From Vibrio sp. MedPE-SWchi (GTDB taxonomy: Bacteria > Pseudomonadota > Gammaproteobacteria > Enterobacterales > Vibrionaceae): a stretch of DNA of 64,000 nt. The notes beneath the pieces are model-generated. The model saw nothing but the letters and a program-made list of their open reading frames with translations, was not told where the DNA came from and did no database searches. Positions 53,619 through 63,131 of this stretch are shown here, piece after piece (within the stretch, counting starts at the first letter, position 1; each line of letters begins with the position of its first letter). The translations under genes were made by a program, and so were the position numbers. The stretch lies in NCBI GenBank assembly GCA_001874155.1, contig MPDB01000001.1:62001-126000 (forward strand), in the 5' to 3' direction.

Positions 53619-54371
53619 TTACTTCCAACCCTTATCTGGGTCCATTTTGAAAAGGTGCTCTAGGAAAATACGCGTCACCTGTTCTTCTGTCGATTTACGT
53701 GCATGGTCACGTTGTAGCTCAGCGAGTACCACATTCCAAGTAATAGGAATAATGCCAGCTTGCTCCATGCGCTTCATACCATTGTCGTGAGACAGTTGAG
53801 TAATGCTTCCAATCGTATCTTCTGGTACGTAAACATCGTATCCGTTTTGTGCTGCCTCAATCGCGGGGTACGCCAAGCAGACGTCGGTCCATAAGCCGCC
53901 CATAATGAGCTTATTGCGCCCCGTTGCTTCAACTGCCGCTACGAACTCTGGTTCTTCCCATGCATTAACATTAGTACGGTCAATAATGACGGCGTCAGGG
54001 GCAAGCGTTGTCAGTTCTTCTAAAAATGGCGCGGAACCATTAAGCCCAACCCCAACATGAGAAAAAATGATCGGCAAATCAAAATGCACGGCTGATTTTA
54101 CAAGAGCGATCGTGTTGTTCATCAGGTCGTCGTGGCCAATGTTCCTTACGCCCATTAAGATATGAGGTTGGTAGTCAATCAGAATAAGCGCTGAATTTGA
54201 AGGAGAGAGAAAAGGGTCTTCATTGGGTGCTCGGTGAGGTGTACCTTGGTAACCCTCTGGGTATTGTGCTTTACCGTCGACGGTTTTGATCATCGTATCA
54301 GCAGTGGCATTAAACCCTATAGAAATCAAAAGAGTGGTTAACGCGGTTGTTAGTGTTTTTATTAAAGTCAT
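53619..54371 (-). CDS. Exported isochorismatase-fold hydrolase (YcaC-like)
   Basis: Cysteine hydrolase of the isochorismatase superfamily, 250 residues, with an apparent signal peptide (MTLIKTLTTALTTLLISIGFNATA|D). Catalytic residues: D66 (ALILIDYQPH) and C165 (GGLWTDVCLAYPA); the lysine of the triad is replaced by R132 in IIDRTNVNAWEEPEF, a pattern seen in the YcaC subgroup. Export is unusual, as most relatives are cytosolic. The substrate is unknown. No adjoining operon partner. Confidence 0.82.
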   Translation of the reverse strand: MTLIKTLTTALTTLLISIGFNATADTMIKTVDGKAQYPEGYQGTPHRAPNEDPFLSPSNSALILIDYQPHILMGVRNIGHDDLMNNTIALVKSAVHFDLPIIFSHVGVGLNGSAPFLEELTTLAPDAVIIDRTNVNAWEEPEFVAAVEATGRNKLIMGGLWTDVCLAYPAIEAAQNGYDVYVPEDTIGSITQLSHDNGMKRMEQAGIIPITWNVVLAELQRDHARKSTEEQVTRIFLEHLFKMDPDKGWK

Positions 54372-54682
54372 GGTTCCATCCGGTGTTTGTTGGTTGATGA
54401 AACTACTTTACATTTGTGATGAATGAAGATTAATAGTCTAAAAGTGTAATGACTATTTCCATATGACTCGCAATGAATTAAATTGCAATTGATTGAACAG
54501 AATGAGGCTTTGCCTTAAAGCCAAGTGGATCAAAAAGATTCGTTACCAGAGAAGCGTAGTTAAGTCGCTGATTTCAGGTTAAACTCAAAAGATACCTAAA
54601 CACGGACGTGTGGTAGAGTTTTTCGTCTATTTCTAGCAAACCTACCTTACTGCCATAAAAGCCTAAGAGAAGATTTCCCGTC
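54372..54682. other. Intergenic region upstream of cobT
   Basis: 311 bases between divergent genes, no coding frame. A small hairpin GGCTTT / AAAGCC is at 54506-54522. I looked for a cobalamin riboswitch (B12 box and its long leader) and did not find one. It probably holds the promoters for cobT and the isochorismatase-fold gene. Confidence 0.55.
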
Positions 54683-55711
54683 ATGTTGAACCGCCGTTTT
54701 TCAAAGCATATACAACAAAGAATAGATAATAAAACCAAGCCATTAGGCGCGTTGGGACAACTGGAAGATCTTGCGCATCAATTGGCGTTGATTGAAAGCG
54801 AAAAAGCAGGTTATGCCGTCAATAACATCACGATTGAGAAGCCGACAGTCATTGTATTCGCGGGTGATCACGGCATTGCCGATGAAGGTGTCAGTATTGC
54901 GCCGAGTGCCGTTACGCAGCAAATGGTGATGAATTTCTTGGCCGGTGGCGCAGCCATTAACTGTTTCTGTCGTGTCAATGATGTGGCGATTAAAGTTGTT
55001 GATACGGGCATCCTATTGCCGATTGAGAATGATCATGATGACCTCATCGTTCAACGCCTAGGTACGCGTACTGAGAACTTTGCCCTACAACCTGCAATGA
55101 GTGTCGAAGCCGTTCAAAAAGGCATTGAGTTGGGTAGAGAAGTGGTAACAGCAACGATTAAACAAGGCTGCAACACCGTCATGTTTGGTGAAATGGGGAT
55201 AGGGAATACGAGCAGTGCCTCGGCCATTCTCGCTGCGTTGTCAGATTTAGACGTTGAGTCATGCGTTGGGCTAGGCACGGGCATCACTCCGCAGCAGCTA
55301 GAAAAGAAGGTGTCATTGATTACTCAGGGCGTCGCGCGTTGTGACTCTAAAGACCCGATTTCAGTCTTGTCTCAAGTGGGTGGTTTTGAAATTGTACAAA
55401 TGGTAGGGGCATTTTTAGGTGCCTATGAAGCGAAGACACCGGTGATAGTGGATGGTTTTATTGTCACTGTCGCTGCGTATGCCGCGGTTTTGCTTGAGCC
55501 AAACTGCCGAGAATACATGGTGTTTGCACACAAATCGCAAGAAGCTGCTCACCAATATCTATTGAAAGAACTCGATGCTAAGCCGTTACTTGATTTGTCA
55601 TTGCGCTTAGGTGAAGGAACCGGTGCTGTTTTAGCGATGCCACTGGTGAAATCGGCGGCGGAATTCTACAACAACATGGCGAGCTTTGAAGATGCTGGAG
55701 TCACCGTATAA
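54683..55711 (+). CDS. cobT: CobT, nicotinate-nucleotide:DMB phosphoribosyltransferase
   Basis: Makes alpha-ribazole 5'-phosphate from dimethylbenzimidazole and nicotinate mononucleotide, for the lower ligand of cobalamin. It has 342 residues. The characteristic segments are [59 protein letters not shown] and the C-terminal [19 protein letters not shown], where the glutamate is the catalytic base. First gene of the cobTSUC salvage operon; its stop overlaps the cobS start by one base. Confidence 0.95.
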   Translation: MLNRRFSKHIQQRIDNKTKPLGALGQLEDLAHQLALIESEKAGYAVNNITIEKPTVIVFAGDHGIADEGVSIAPSAVTQQMVMNFLAGGAAINCFCRVNDVAIKVVDTGILLPIENDHDDLIVQRLGTRTENFALQPAMSVEAVQKGIELGREVVTATIKQGCNTVMFGEMGIGNTSSASAILAALSDLDVESCVGLGTGITPQQLEKKVSLITQGVARCDSKDPISVLSQVGGFEIVQMVGAFLGAYEAKTPVIVDGFIVTVAAYAAVLLEPNCREYMVFAHKSQEAAHQYLLKELDAKPLLDLSLRLGEGTGAVLAMPLVKSAAEFYNNMASFEDAGVTV

Positions 55712-56568
55712 TGGTGTCTTGGTTAAAATACCAAGTCGAGCTGTTTTGGCTTGCGCTCAGTTTTTTTTCACGTATCCCAATCCCTAATAGCACGCCGTAT
55801 AGCGACGAGAGAATGAATCGGTCGGGCCGCTATTTCGCACTTGTGGGCGCTTTGCTGGGGTTACTCTGTGGCGTTATCTATCTGTTAACGGCTCGTCTAT
55901 TTCCGGTTGAAATTGCCGTTTTTCTAACCATGGTCGTCAGCCTACTTCTTACCGGCGCGTTTCATGAAGATGGCCTCACCGATATGGCCGACGGAATTGG
56001 CGGCGGCATGACGGTGGAAAGACGACTCGCGATCATGAAAGACAGTCGAATTGGCACATACGGCGCGGCAACACTGATCACTGCTCTGTTGGGTAAATTT
56101 TACATGTTGAGCTATCTCGCCAGGTTGGATGTCGAGATGCACGTATCTTTTACTTATTCAATTTCCACTGACGCGTTTTCGCTGCCAATAATGTTATTGG
56201 TGTTTGTTATGGCTTACACCGTAAGTCGCACCGTTGCGGCATCACTTATCTTTGACATGCCTTATGTCAGTGAAGAAAAGACCAGCAAAAGCAAACCACT
56301 TGCTAGCCGACAAACGCTTCCCGAGTTGTTTTTTCTCATAGCGTGCGCCATCGTGTTTCTATTGCTGTTATCACCGATCGTATTTATCTCTACCGTCGGC
56401 ATTTTAATCACGTTGCGAGCAATGTTTAAACGTTGGTTGATAAAACGAGTAGGTGGATTTACAGGGGATTGCCTCGGAGCCGCTCAGCAACTTTCTGAGT
56501 TGACGATCTATCTGATCTTGGTCGGGTTTTCAGACAACCAAGTGGCACTATTTGGAGGATGGCTATGA
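55711..56568 (+). CDS. cobS: CobS, adenosylcobinamide-GDP ribazoletransferase
   Basis: Integral membrane enzyme that joins adenosylcobinamide-GDP to alpha-ribazole (phosphate), the last assembly step of cobalamin. It has 285 residues, somewhat longer than the 247 in E. coli because of a loop [19 protein letters not shown]. Diagnostic motifs are FFSRIPIP near the start, the metal-binding [27 protein letters not shown], and [17 protein letters not shown] near the end. Translation is coupled on both sides (TAATG with cobT; ATGA with cobU). Confidence 0.95.
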   Translation: MVSWLKYQVELFWLALSFFSRIPIPNSTPYSDERMNRSGRYFALVGALLGLLCGVIYLLTARLFPVEIAVFLTMVVSLLLTGAFHEDGLTDMADGIGGGMTVERRLAIMKDSRIGTYGAATLITALLGKFYMLSYLARLDVEMHVSFTYSISTDAFSLPIMLLVFVMAYTVSRTVAASLIFDMPYVSEEKTSKSKPLASRQTLPELFFLIACAIVFLLLLSPIVFISTVGILITLRAMFKRWLIKRVGGFTGDCLGAAQQLSELTIYLILVGFSDNQVALFGGWL

Positions 56569-57134
56569 GTGTACATTTAGTTTTAGGTGGCGCTCGTTCT
56601 GGTAAATCGTCACATGCTGAACGCATTGCGAAGCGGGTATCACAACCTAAACAAAGCAGTGATACGAAAAAGACACTGCATTACATCGCGACTGCATTGG
56701 CTTTTGATGAGGAGATGAAGTCGCGTATAAAGCACCATCAGCAACAACGTGGAACAGAATGGCAAGAACACGAAGTGCCAGTGAAGCTTACCTCGTACAT
56801 TGAACGTTTTGGTGCTGAAGACGTTGTACTCATCGACTGTTTAACCCTGTGGCTGAATAATGTTATTTTTGATTTAGGTGACGCCGTCACTGAATGTAAA
56901 GTAAAACAAACAATAGACCAGTGGGTTGAAGCACTTGCACAAAGCTCTGCAACCATTGTTTTGGTTTCAAATGAAGTGGGGCTTGGAGTTATTCCGTTGG
57001 GTGAAGTCTCGCGATTGTTTGTCGACCACGCTGGGTGGATGAATCAAAAAATAGCGTCGATCGCTTCTCGAGTTGAGTTTATCGCGGCTGGTCTACCTTT
57101 GACGTTGAAACCTCAACCCCAGTCTCAATCTTAA
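56565..57134 (+). CDS. cobU: CobU, adenosylcobinamide kinase/guanylyltransferase
   Basis: Bifunctional enzyme that phosphorylates adenosylcobinamide and then attaches GMP. It has about 189 residues. P-loop: [18 protein letters not shown]. Further motifs are [28 protein letters not shown] (the histidine that carries GMP is in this segment), DCLTLWLNN, and [12 protein letters not shown] chose ATG 56565, with GGAGG at a spacing of 8 and a 4-base overlap with cobS; the ATG at 56559 is only 2 bases from that ribosome site. Confidence 0.95.
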   Translation: MSVHLVLGGARSGKSSHAERIAKRVSQPKQSSDTKKTLHYIATALAFDEEMKSRIKHHQQQRGTEWQEHEVPVKLTSYIERFGAEDVVLIDCLTLWLNNVIFDLGDAVTECKVKQTIDQWVEALAQSSATIVLVSNEVGLGVIPLGEVSRLFVDHAGWMNQKIASIASRVEFIAAGLPLTLKPQPQSQS

Positions 57135-57161
57135 GTTTCAGTATCTAGAACGGTTTAGTTG

Positions 57162-57791
57162 ATGACGGAAGAAACTAATAATAAGTGCTACAGCGTGTAT
57201 TTACTGCGTCATGGTAAAACATTGGGCGAGCCTTCGCTCAATGGTGTTACTGACGTTGCAGTGGCTGACTCTGTTCAGCAATCAATAGCGAACGCGTTAA
57301 TGAAAGAGTCATTGGGTTATTCAACGATCATTAGTTCTCCTTTGCGTCGTTGTCGTGAACTTGCTGAAGCGTTAACGCTGAATACGCCAGGCTTAGCATA
57401 TTCAATTGATGAGGGGTTCATGGAAATGGACTTCGGTGATTTTGATGGGCAAAGCTTTGATTCTTTACGACCACATTGGTCTTTACTGGATTCATTTTGG
57501 CAGGATCCGTCAACCAATACTCTACCTAACGCCGAGAGCTTAGAGGCGTGCTACCAACGGGTTACTAAAGCCTGGAGTAGAACCGTTAACGATCTCAACA
57601 ACGATACGATAATTGTGTGTCATGGCGGCACGATACGCTTGATCTTGGCGTATATTTTAAAGCTCGACTATACCAATGCGGCTTGGTATTCGGCGCTGAA
57701 TATTGCCAATCAGTCTTTGACCCATATAACGATTTTTGAAGACTACAAAGAAAGCCCTCATATACAAACGATCGGCAAACCTCTCGTTTAA
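57162..57791 (+). CDS. cobC: CobC-like alpha-ribazole phosphatase
   Basis: Histidine phosphatase of 209 residues. The phosphate-binding RHG is in YLLRHGKT, the second arginine in ISSPLRRCRELAEAL, the acid in EMDFGDFDGQSFDSL, and the second histidine in IIVCHGGTIRLIL. Many RHG phosphatases look alike; the call of alpha-ribazole-5'-phosphate phosphatase rests on the position directly after cobT, cobS and cobU. ATG 57162 is preferred to TTG 57159. Confidence 0.88.
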   Translation: MTEETNNKCYSVYLLRHGKTLGEPSLNGVTDVAVADSVQQSIANALMKESLGYSTIISSPLRRCRELAEALTLNTPGLAYSIDEGFMEMDFGDFDGQSFDSLRPHWSLLDSFWQDPSTNTLPNAESLEACYQRVTKAWSRTVNDLNNDTIIVCHGGTIRLILAYILKLDYTNAAWYSALNIANQSLTHITIFEDYKESPHIQTIGKPLV

Positions 57792-57906
57792 ATGTCGATT
57801 AGAATAGATTAAGAAAATCCGCTTACTCGGGTCGCAATGAAATCTAGACAAAACGCCGCGTTATCCACTCATAATCAATACGAAACGTTACCAAAAAGGA
57901 CGACTT

Positions 57907-59739
57907 ATGACTGCACCAAGCTGGGATCTTAGCATTGCCTATAACGGGCTAAATGACTCGAAAATTGAGCAAGATATCGCCCTGATAGAGCAGTGTATCG
58001 ATGTGTTAAAGTTGCATGTCTCTAATCGTGAGCAAGTGCTCGTCATGCAAAATGCGGTGCAAACATCCGAAGCCGCGGGCACATTAATGGCAACCATCAA
58101 TACCTTTGCGACTTGTCATGCTTCAGTGGATTCCTCTGATGAGGCTGCTAAAGCATTAATGGGCCGTATTGCTAAATTGAATTCTGCACTCACTCAAGCG
58201 TTCGCCCCATATTCCGATACCTTGACTCACGCTGATGAAACCTTCATAGACGATGTGTTATCTCATGCTAGCCCTGATGTGGCGGGTCAATCTTTCCAGT
58301 TCGCTTGTTTAAGAAGACAAGCGGATACAAAGCTTTCAGTGTCAGAAGAGCAGTTGATCACAGCACTAGAAGTCGACGGCAAAGACGCTTGGGGTCGAAT
58401 GTATGACAACCTGACGGGCACGCTTCAGGTTGAAATGAAGGCCGAAGACGGCAGCATTGAGAAGATGGGCTTTTCACAAGCGGCAAGCTTGCTTTATGGC
58501 AGCGAGTTTGAAAAACAGCAGCCGGCTTGGGAAGCGATTCAAGCAGCGATGGACACGCATAAAGAGAGCTTTGCTTCAGTTTTAAATGCGTTAGCGGGCT
58601 GGCGCTTAACCGAGATAGAGAAACGCTCAAGCAAACGAAAGGTTCACTTTCTAGAGCCTAGCCTACACGACAGCCGAATTTCAGAACAAACTTTAGACAC
58701 CATGATGTCGGTTGCCAAAGCGAACCGAGGAGTAGGGCAAAAGGCGGGAAAACTGATGGCGAAGGTTCATCAGTTAAATGAGATGAAGCCTTGGAACCAC
58801 CTTGCCTCAATGCCAAGCTTGACGAACAGTTCGACGGAAAACAATCGATCTGAAAACGAACTTGATGAACCTAAGGTTTACTCATTCGATGAAGCTATTG
58901 ATGTCATTCGTAGTGCGTTTTCTCAGGTTGATGCCGAGATGGCCGAATTTGTCGACATTATGGTTGAAAACGGTTGGATAGATGCGGCGCCAAGTGGCCA
59001 GCGTCGGCTCGGGGCGTATTGCACCAAGTTGGCAGCAACACGATCGCCATTGGTGTTCATGACGTGGGGGGGAAGTCGCTCTGATCTTTTGACCTTAGCT
59101 CATGAGTTAGGGCATGCATTCCACAATTGGGTGATGAAAGATATGCCGCTTTGCAAAACTCGATACCCAATGACGCTAGCGGAAACCGCCTCGATCTTTG
59201 CTGAAAATATTGTTAGAGATTACTTGCTTAATAAAGCATCAAGCCGGAATGAGAAACTGGAAATGCTTTGGGAAGAACTCTCTTCTTGCTATGCCTTAAT
59301 GGTGAACATTCCTGTACGATTTGCATTTGAAAAAGCCTTTTACGAAAAACGTCAGGCAGGGGAACTATCGGCTAACGAATTAAGCGCACTGATGAGTGAA
59401 CATTGGCAGGATTGGTATGGCGACTCAATGACACAAAGCGATCCTTATTTTTGGGCAAGCAAGCTTCACTTTAGTATTTCAGAGGTCAGTTTTTACAACT
59501 ACCCATACCTGTTTGGCTATTTGTTCAGTATTGGTGTGTATGCTCAAAGAGAACGTAAGGGAGAGGGGTTTTATCGTGACTACCTTTCTCTGTTACGCGA
59601 TACCGGAAGCATGAGCGCTGAAGACGTGGTGGAGAAGCACTTGGGAATGAGTCTGACCGACGACACTTTCTGGCAGCAAAGTATTGACCGAGTGAGTGAT
59701 AAGGTCGATCTCTTTGAAGCGTTACTAAGTGATGAATAA
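57907..59739 (+). CDS. pepF: M3-family oligoendopeptidase (PepF-like)
   Basis: Cytosolic zinc metallopeptidase of 610 residues that degrades short peptides. The zinc motif is LAHELGHAFHNW (HEXXH, encoded near 59098-59130) and the third ligand is the glutamate in TLAETASIFAEN about 25 residues on. The N-terminal helical domain has the PepF pattern (ERYDNLTG-like MYDNLTGTLQVEM). It is read in the same direction as cobC, 115 bases downstream, probably from its own promoter. A hairpin at 59818-59887 follows. Confidence 0.9.
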   Translation: MTAPSWDLSIAYNGLNDSKIEQDIALIEQCIDVLKLHVSNREQVLVMQNAVQTSEAAGTLMATINTFATCHASVDSSDEAAKALMGRIAKLNSALTQAFAPYSDTLTHADETFIDDVLSHASPDVAGQSFQFACLRRQADTKLSVSEEQLITALEVDGKDAWGRMYDNLTGTLQVEMKAEDGSIEKMGFSQAASLLYGSEFEKQQPAWEAIQAAMDTHKESFASVLNALAGWRLTEIEKRSSKRKVHFLEPSLHDSRISEQTLDTMMSVAKANRGVGQKAGKLMAKVHQLNEMKPWNHLASMPSLTNSSTENNRSENELDEPKVYSFDEAIDVIRSAFSQVDAEMAEFVDIMVENGWIDAAPSGQRRLGAYCTKLAATRSPLVFMTWGGSRSDLLTLAHELGHAFHNWVMKDMPLCKTRYPMTLAETASIFAENIVRDYLLNKASSRNEKLEMLWEELSSCYALMVNIPVRFAFEKAFYEKRQAGELSANELSALMSEHWQDWYGDSMTQSDPYFWASKLHFSISEVSFYNYPYLFGYLFSIGVYAQRERKGEGFYRDYLSLLRDTGSMSAEDVVEKHLGMSLTDDTFWQQSIDRVSDKVDLFEALLSDE

Positions 59740-59817
59740 ATAGACCAATTAGCCTAAAAAGACTTTTATAAATAACGGCAAATAATCTAAACTAAGTTGT
59801 TGTTATATTTACCTATA

Positions 59818-59887
59818 AGCAAAGTGTTGAAAACACATCTAGTGCATTCATAATGATGGAACCATCAACACTTTGCTATTTTTGCGA
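59818..59887 (+). terminator. Strong hairpin between pepF and the astE-like gene
   Basis: Perfect 13-base inverted repeat AGCAAAGTGTTGA (59818-59830) and TCAACACTTTGCT (59875-59887), followed by ATTTTTG. Inside, TGATGG / CCATCA (59863-59876) forms a competing small hairpin that uses bases of the outer arm. A pepF terminator is the simplest reading; a leader of the downstream gene or a small RNA is possible. Confidence 0.6.
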
Positions 59888-59982
59888 TTAATAATCAATT
59901 CCGTGTCAATAAGTGGGATCGTATCAACATAATTTGCTTGTTCAATTCATTACCATACCGCTGTGTAATAAAGGAGTAACAC

Positions 59983-61011
59983 ATGACGAAAAGCATCTTT
60001 CGCCAATCATTTCTTTTTGACAGCTTGGATCTTAAGCACGACGTTGAGGCTACGGAGTTCGTTACGCCTGACGGTGTGACATTTAAGCTGCACCAGCGAG
60101 GCGTACTTGAAGTAACGCCCGCTCAGTACGATGAAAATACGAAGAATATTATTGTTTCGTGTGGGATACACGGTGATGAAACGTCTCCAATGGAGATCGT
60201 AGATAAAATTGTATCTGATGTGCTTTCGGGCTTTCAGGCTATTACTGAGCGTTGTTTGTATATCATTGCTCACCCGCAAGCCACCAATCAGCACACGCGA
60301 TTTATAGAAGAAAACCTTAATCGACTGTTTGACGATAAAGATCACGCGTCGAGTTTAGAGGTAAGCCTTGCTGATAACTTAAAAGTGATGGTCTCCAATT
60401 TCTATCGTAATACCTCGGTGGAATCACGTTGGCACCTTGATCTGCATTGCGCTATTCGCCAATCAAAGCATTACTCTTTTGCCGTCTCACCGAGAACACG
60501 TCATCCTGTGCGTAGTAAAGCCTTGTTCGATTTCGTTGAGCAGTCGCATATAGAGGCCGTGATTTTCTCTAATTCACCTTCTAGTACCTTTAGCTGGTTC
60601 ACTGCAGAAAACTTCAGTGCTCAGGCGCTGACGGTCGAGCTTGGTCAGGTTGCTCGTATTGGTGAGAATAATCTAGAGAAGCTGATAGCGTTTGATTTGT
60701 CATTACGAGACTTGATCTCATCTAGTGAACCAGAGCATTTGCCAAGAAAATCGGTAATGTATCGCGTAAGTCGTACGATTGTTCGTCTACACAATGAGTT
60801 TAACTTTCTTTTTGACGACAACGTTGAGAACTTTACGAGCTTCAAGCACGGTGAAGTTTTCGGTCATGATGGCGAAAAACCGTTAATGGCTAAGAATGAA
60901 GACGAAGCGATTGTATTCCCGAACCGACACGTAGTCGTCGGTCAACGAGCAGCTCTCATGGTGTGTAAGGTTGAGATACGCTACGACCACGGGCAAGCGG
61001 TTTACGATTAA
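59983..61011 (+). CDS. astE: AstE-type succinylglutamate desuccinylase
   Basis: Zinc hydrolase of the AstE/AspA fold, 342 residues (E. coli AstE 322). Zinc ligands: H and E in CGIHGDETSPMEI and H in WHLDLHCAIRQ; the catalytic glutamate is in ALTVELGQVARIGENN. AstE releases glutamate from N-succinylglutamate, the last step of the arginine succinyltransferase pathway. The other ast genes are not here, as in other vibrios where astE lies apart. AAGGAG precedes the ATG. The gene is preceded by a strong hairpin and followed by an 11-base-pair terminator. Confidence 0.9.
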   Translation: MTKSIFRQSFLFDSLDLKHDVEATEFVTPDGVTFKLHQRGVLEVTPAQYDENTKNIIVSCGIHGDETSPMEIVDKIVSDVLSGFQAITERCLYIIAHPQATNQHTRFIEENLNRLFDDKDHASSLEVSLADNLKVMVSNFYRNTSVESRWHLDLHCAIRQSKHYSFAVSPRTRHPVRSKALFDFVEQSHIEAVIFSNSPSSTFSWFTAENFSAQALTVELGQVARIGENNLEKLIAFDLSLRDLISSSEPEHLPRKSVMYRVSRTIVRLHNEFNFLFDDNVENFTSFKHGEVFGHDGEKPLMAKNEDEAIVFPNRHVVVGQRAALMVCKVEIRYDHGQAVYD

Positions 61012-61098
61012 TGAACAGAGAATGGAATCTATACCTTACAAAAGGTGTTTGAAAAATAGTCCTTTACTGTAAATAGTGCGGTTACTTCTTTCTATTTT

Positions 61099-61126
61099 AA
61101 TGGCTTAACGTTAAGGTTAAGCCATT
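61099..61126 (+). terminator. Hairpin terminator of astE
   Basis: AATGGCTTAAC / GTTAAGCCATT stem (11 base pairs), loop of 6, then ATTGTTTTC. Confidence 0.7.
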
Positions 61127-61168
61127 ATTGTTTTCTAAGGTTATCAAGCTTTCCTGTTTGGTAAAAAA

Positions 61169-62164
61169 ATGAATTTTAATCAGCTCCTAGCTCAAAAGCA
61201 CCGACGTTGGTCGCGCTATTCTTTCATCCTCTTTGTATTGTTGCTGGTTAGCAGCGCTCTTTATCTCATGGTTGGCGAGCTAATCATCTCTCCGTTTGGA
61301 TCTCTGTCATCCCTTGAATATCAACTCCTTTATCAGTTACGTCTTCCTCGGCTTGTAGCCGCTATGGCAATTGGCGCTTCGCTTGCTGTGTCGGGTGCAG
61401 TGCTGCAAGTGTTGCTTGGTAATGTTTTGGCTGAGCCTGGTGTTCTTGGCATCTCTGGTGGCGCGAGTGTCGCCATGGTCATTGTGCTGTTTTTCTTCCC
61501 GTTGGCTGCATCCGCGCATGTCTTCATGTTCGCGGCAATGTCAGGGGCAATGATCTTTACGTTGATCCTGGTGTCAATGGCAAAGGCGATGAAGCTAACA
61601 ACGGCGAGATTACTTCTAGTCGGTGTGGCGTTGGGTATTCTTGCTGGCGCCGTGGTGACGTGGGCATTCTATTTTAGTGACGACCTTAGCTTACGCCAAT
61701 TGATGTATTGGCTGATGGGCAGTATTGGAGGCACTACTTGGACTCAGCATGTCATTACACTCGTGTTGTTACCTGTGCTCGTTTACTTAGCGTTTCAAGG
61801 AAACACGCTCGATAAACTGATGATGGGTGAGGCGCACGCAAAACAACTGGGTGTCAATATCGACTCAGTAAGATGGAAGCTCATTACCTCGGTTTCCATC
61901 TTGGTTGGTGGCGCAGTTGCCATTGGTGGTGTGATTGGTTTTGTTGGCTTGGTTGTTCCGCATTTATTGCGGTTGGCTTTTGGAACCGAGAACAAATACC
62001 TCATCCCTGTCTCTGCATTGAGCGGCGCGCTTCTCGTAGTCGTGGCCGATCTTGTCGCGCGTTTGGCGCTCGATTCCGCAGAGTTACCACTTGGTGTCGT
62101 TACGACCACACTAGGCGCACCTATCTTCATCTGGATGTTGGTAAAGAATCATGATTCAAATTAA
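61169..62164 (+). CDS. btuC: BtuC, vitamin B12 ABC transporter permease
   Basis: FecCD-type inner-membrane permease of 331 residues (E. coli BtuC 326) with about ten membrane segments. Signatures are [48 protein letters not shown], the ATPase-coupling loop [13 protein letters not shown], and [45 protein letters not shown]. It overlaps the BtuD gene by 14 bases. B12 rather than heme or siderophore is assigned from its similarity and the nearby cobalamin genes. The btuF binding protein is not in the window. Confidence 0.9.
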   Translation: MNFNQLLAQKHRRWSRYSFILFVLLLVSSALYLMVGELIISPFGSLSSLEYQLLYQLRLPRLVAAMAIGASLAVSGAVLQVLLGNVLAEPGVLGISGGASVAMVIVLFFFPLAASAHVFMFAAMSGAMIFTLILVSMAKAMKLTTARLLLVGVALGILAGAVVTWAFYFSDDLSLRQLMYWLMGSIGGTTWTQHVITLVLLPVLVYLAFQGNTLDKLMMGEAHAKQLGVNIDSVRWKLITSVSILVGGAVAIGGVIGFVGLVVPHLLRLAFGTENKYLIPVSALSGALLVVVADLVARLALDSAELPLGVVTTTLGAPIFIWMLVKNHDSN

Positions 62165-62906
62165 TAGCATCAAAGTCGAATCTCGAGTATTGCCGCTCTC
62201 ATTTGAATGCAAGGCAGGCGAGATTCTCCATGTCGTCGGGCCAAATGGCAGTGGTAAAAGCACACTGTTATCAGCGATCGCTGGCGTGTTACCTTTTACG
62301 GGGTCAGTGAGTATCGGGTCGCTCGATGTTCGTTCGGCGTCACTCGACACGTTAGCCCAATATCGAGCCTATTTGAGTCAAAGTGCGAGACCCGCTTTCA
62401 ATTTAGCTGTGTTTCAATATTTGGCTTTGTCTGTTCCAAAGTGTTGTCAATTGGACGACGAAAATGTTCAAAAAGCGTTAGAGACGTTGACTGGGTTGGT
62501 CGATATCGAAGATAAGCTGCATCGCTCGATACACCACCTTTCCGGTGGCGAATGGCAGCGGGTAAGACTGGCCGCTATTTGTTTGCAAGTTTGGCCCTCT
62601 TTAAACCCTCACGCCAAGCTGCTCATACTCGATGAGCCTGGCGCACCTCTGGATATAGGTCAGCAAGCCTTGTTGTATCAGCTAATTGATGAAGTGGCTC
62701 ACCAAGGGTTATGCGTAATTATGGCGAATCATGACCTAAACCGAGCACTTAAACACGCAGACAGCGCTGTTCTTCTAAATAACGGAATCATGCAAAAGGT
62801 CGGCAAGGTCGAAGAGGTGCTCGACCCAACGCTGCTCAGTGACGTATTTCAAACAACAGTCAAAAAAGTCGAGATTGACCAGCAGTCCTATCTGTTATTC
62901 GATTGA
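62151..62906 (+). CDS. btuD: BtuD, vitamin B12 ABC transporter ATPase
   Basis: ATPase of 251 residues (E. coli 249) powering BtuC. Walker A is GPNGSGKST (30-38), the Q-loop is in YLSQSA, the signature is [12 protein letters not shown] (from residue 130, the EWQRV form is typical of BtuD), Walker B is LLILDEP (157-163), and the H-loop is in [10 protein letters not shown]. Translationally coupled to btuC. Confidence 0.92.
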   Translation: MIQINSIKVESRVLPLSFECKAGEILHVVGPNGSGKSTLLSAIAGVLPFTGSVSIGSLDVRSASLDTLAQYRAYLSQSARPAFNLAVFQYLALSVPKCCQLDDENVQKALETLTGLVDIEDKLHRSIHHLSGGEWQRVRLAAICLQVWPSLNPHAKLLILDEPGAPLDIGQQALLYQLIDEVAHQGLCVIMANHDLNRALKHADSAVLLNNGIMQKVGKVEEVLDPTLLSDVFQTTVKKVEIDQQSYLLFD

Positions 62907-62916
62907 GCCACATACA

Positions 62917-62940
62917 GCGCAATTAAACGCGCAATTAAAC
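62917..62940. repeat. Two 12-base tandem copies after btuD
   Basis: Unit GCGCAATTAAAC at 62917-62928 and again at 62929-62940, without interruption, just before the btuD terminator stem. Confidence 0.85.
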
Positions 62941-62962
62941 GCACGATCGAAATTGTGCGTTT
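62937..62962 (+). terminator. Hairpin terminator of btuCD
   Basis: AAACGCAC (62937-62944) paired with GTGCGTTT (62955-62962), loop of 10. The T run is limited to the stem end, so strength is uncertain. Confidence 0.55.
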
Positions 62963-63131
62963 GCACTCCCCTGAATTAACGATAACAATCCAACGTTCTA
63001 AAATGACAGGGCAATAACCTGTTGATGACACCGATCAAAGGGTCTCATTTAGTATTTGAGCATACAGTGCTTGAATGGATGTACTCTGTTTAAGCTTTAA
63101 CATTTTCTATTTAATGTTGAGCCCAAACACT

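Noticed and set aside
53494..53790. 98-codon plus-strand frame
   Set aside because: It lies mostly antisense to the isochorismatase-fold gene, has no ribosome site and no recognisable composition.
54372..54682. Cobalamin riboswitch before cobT
   Set aside because: The B12 box and accompanying long structured leader are not seen; only a small hairpin at 54506-54522.
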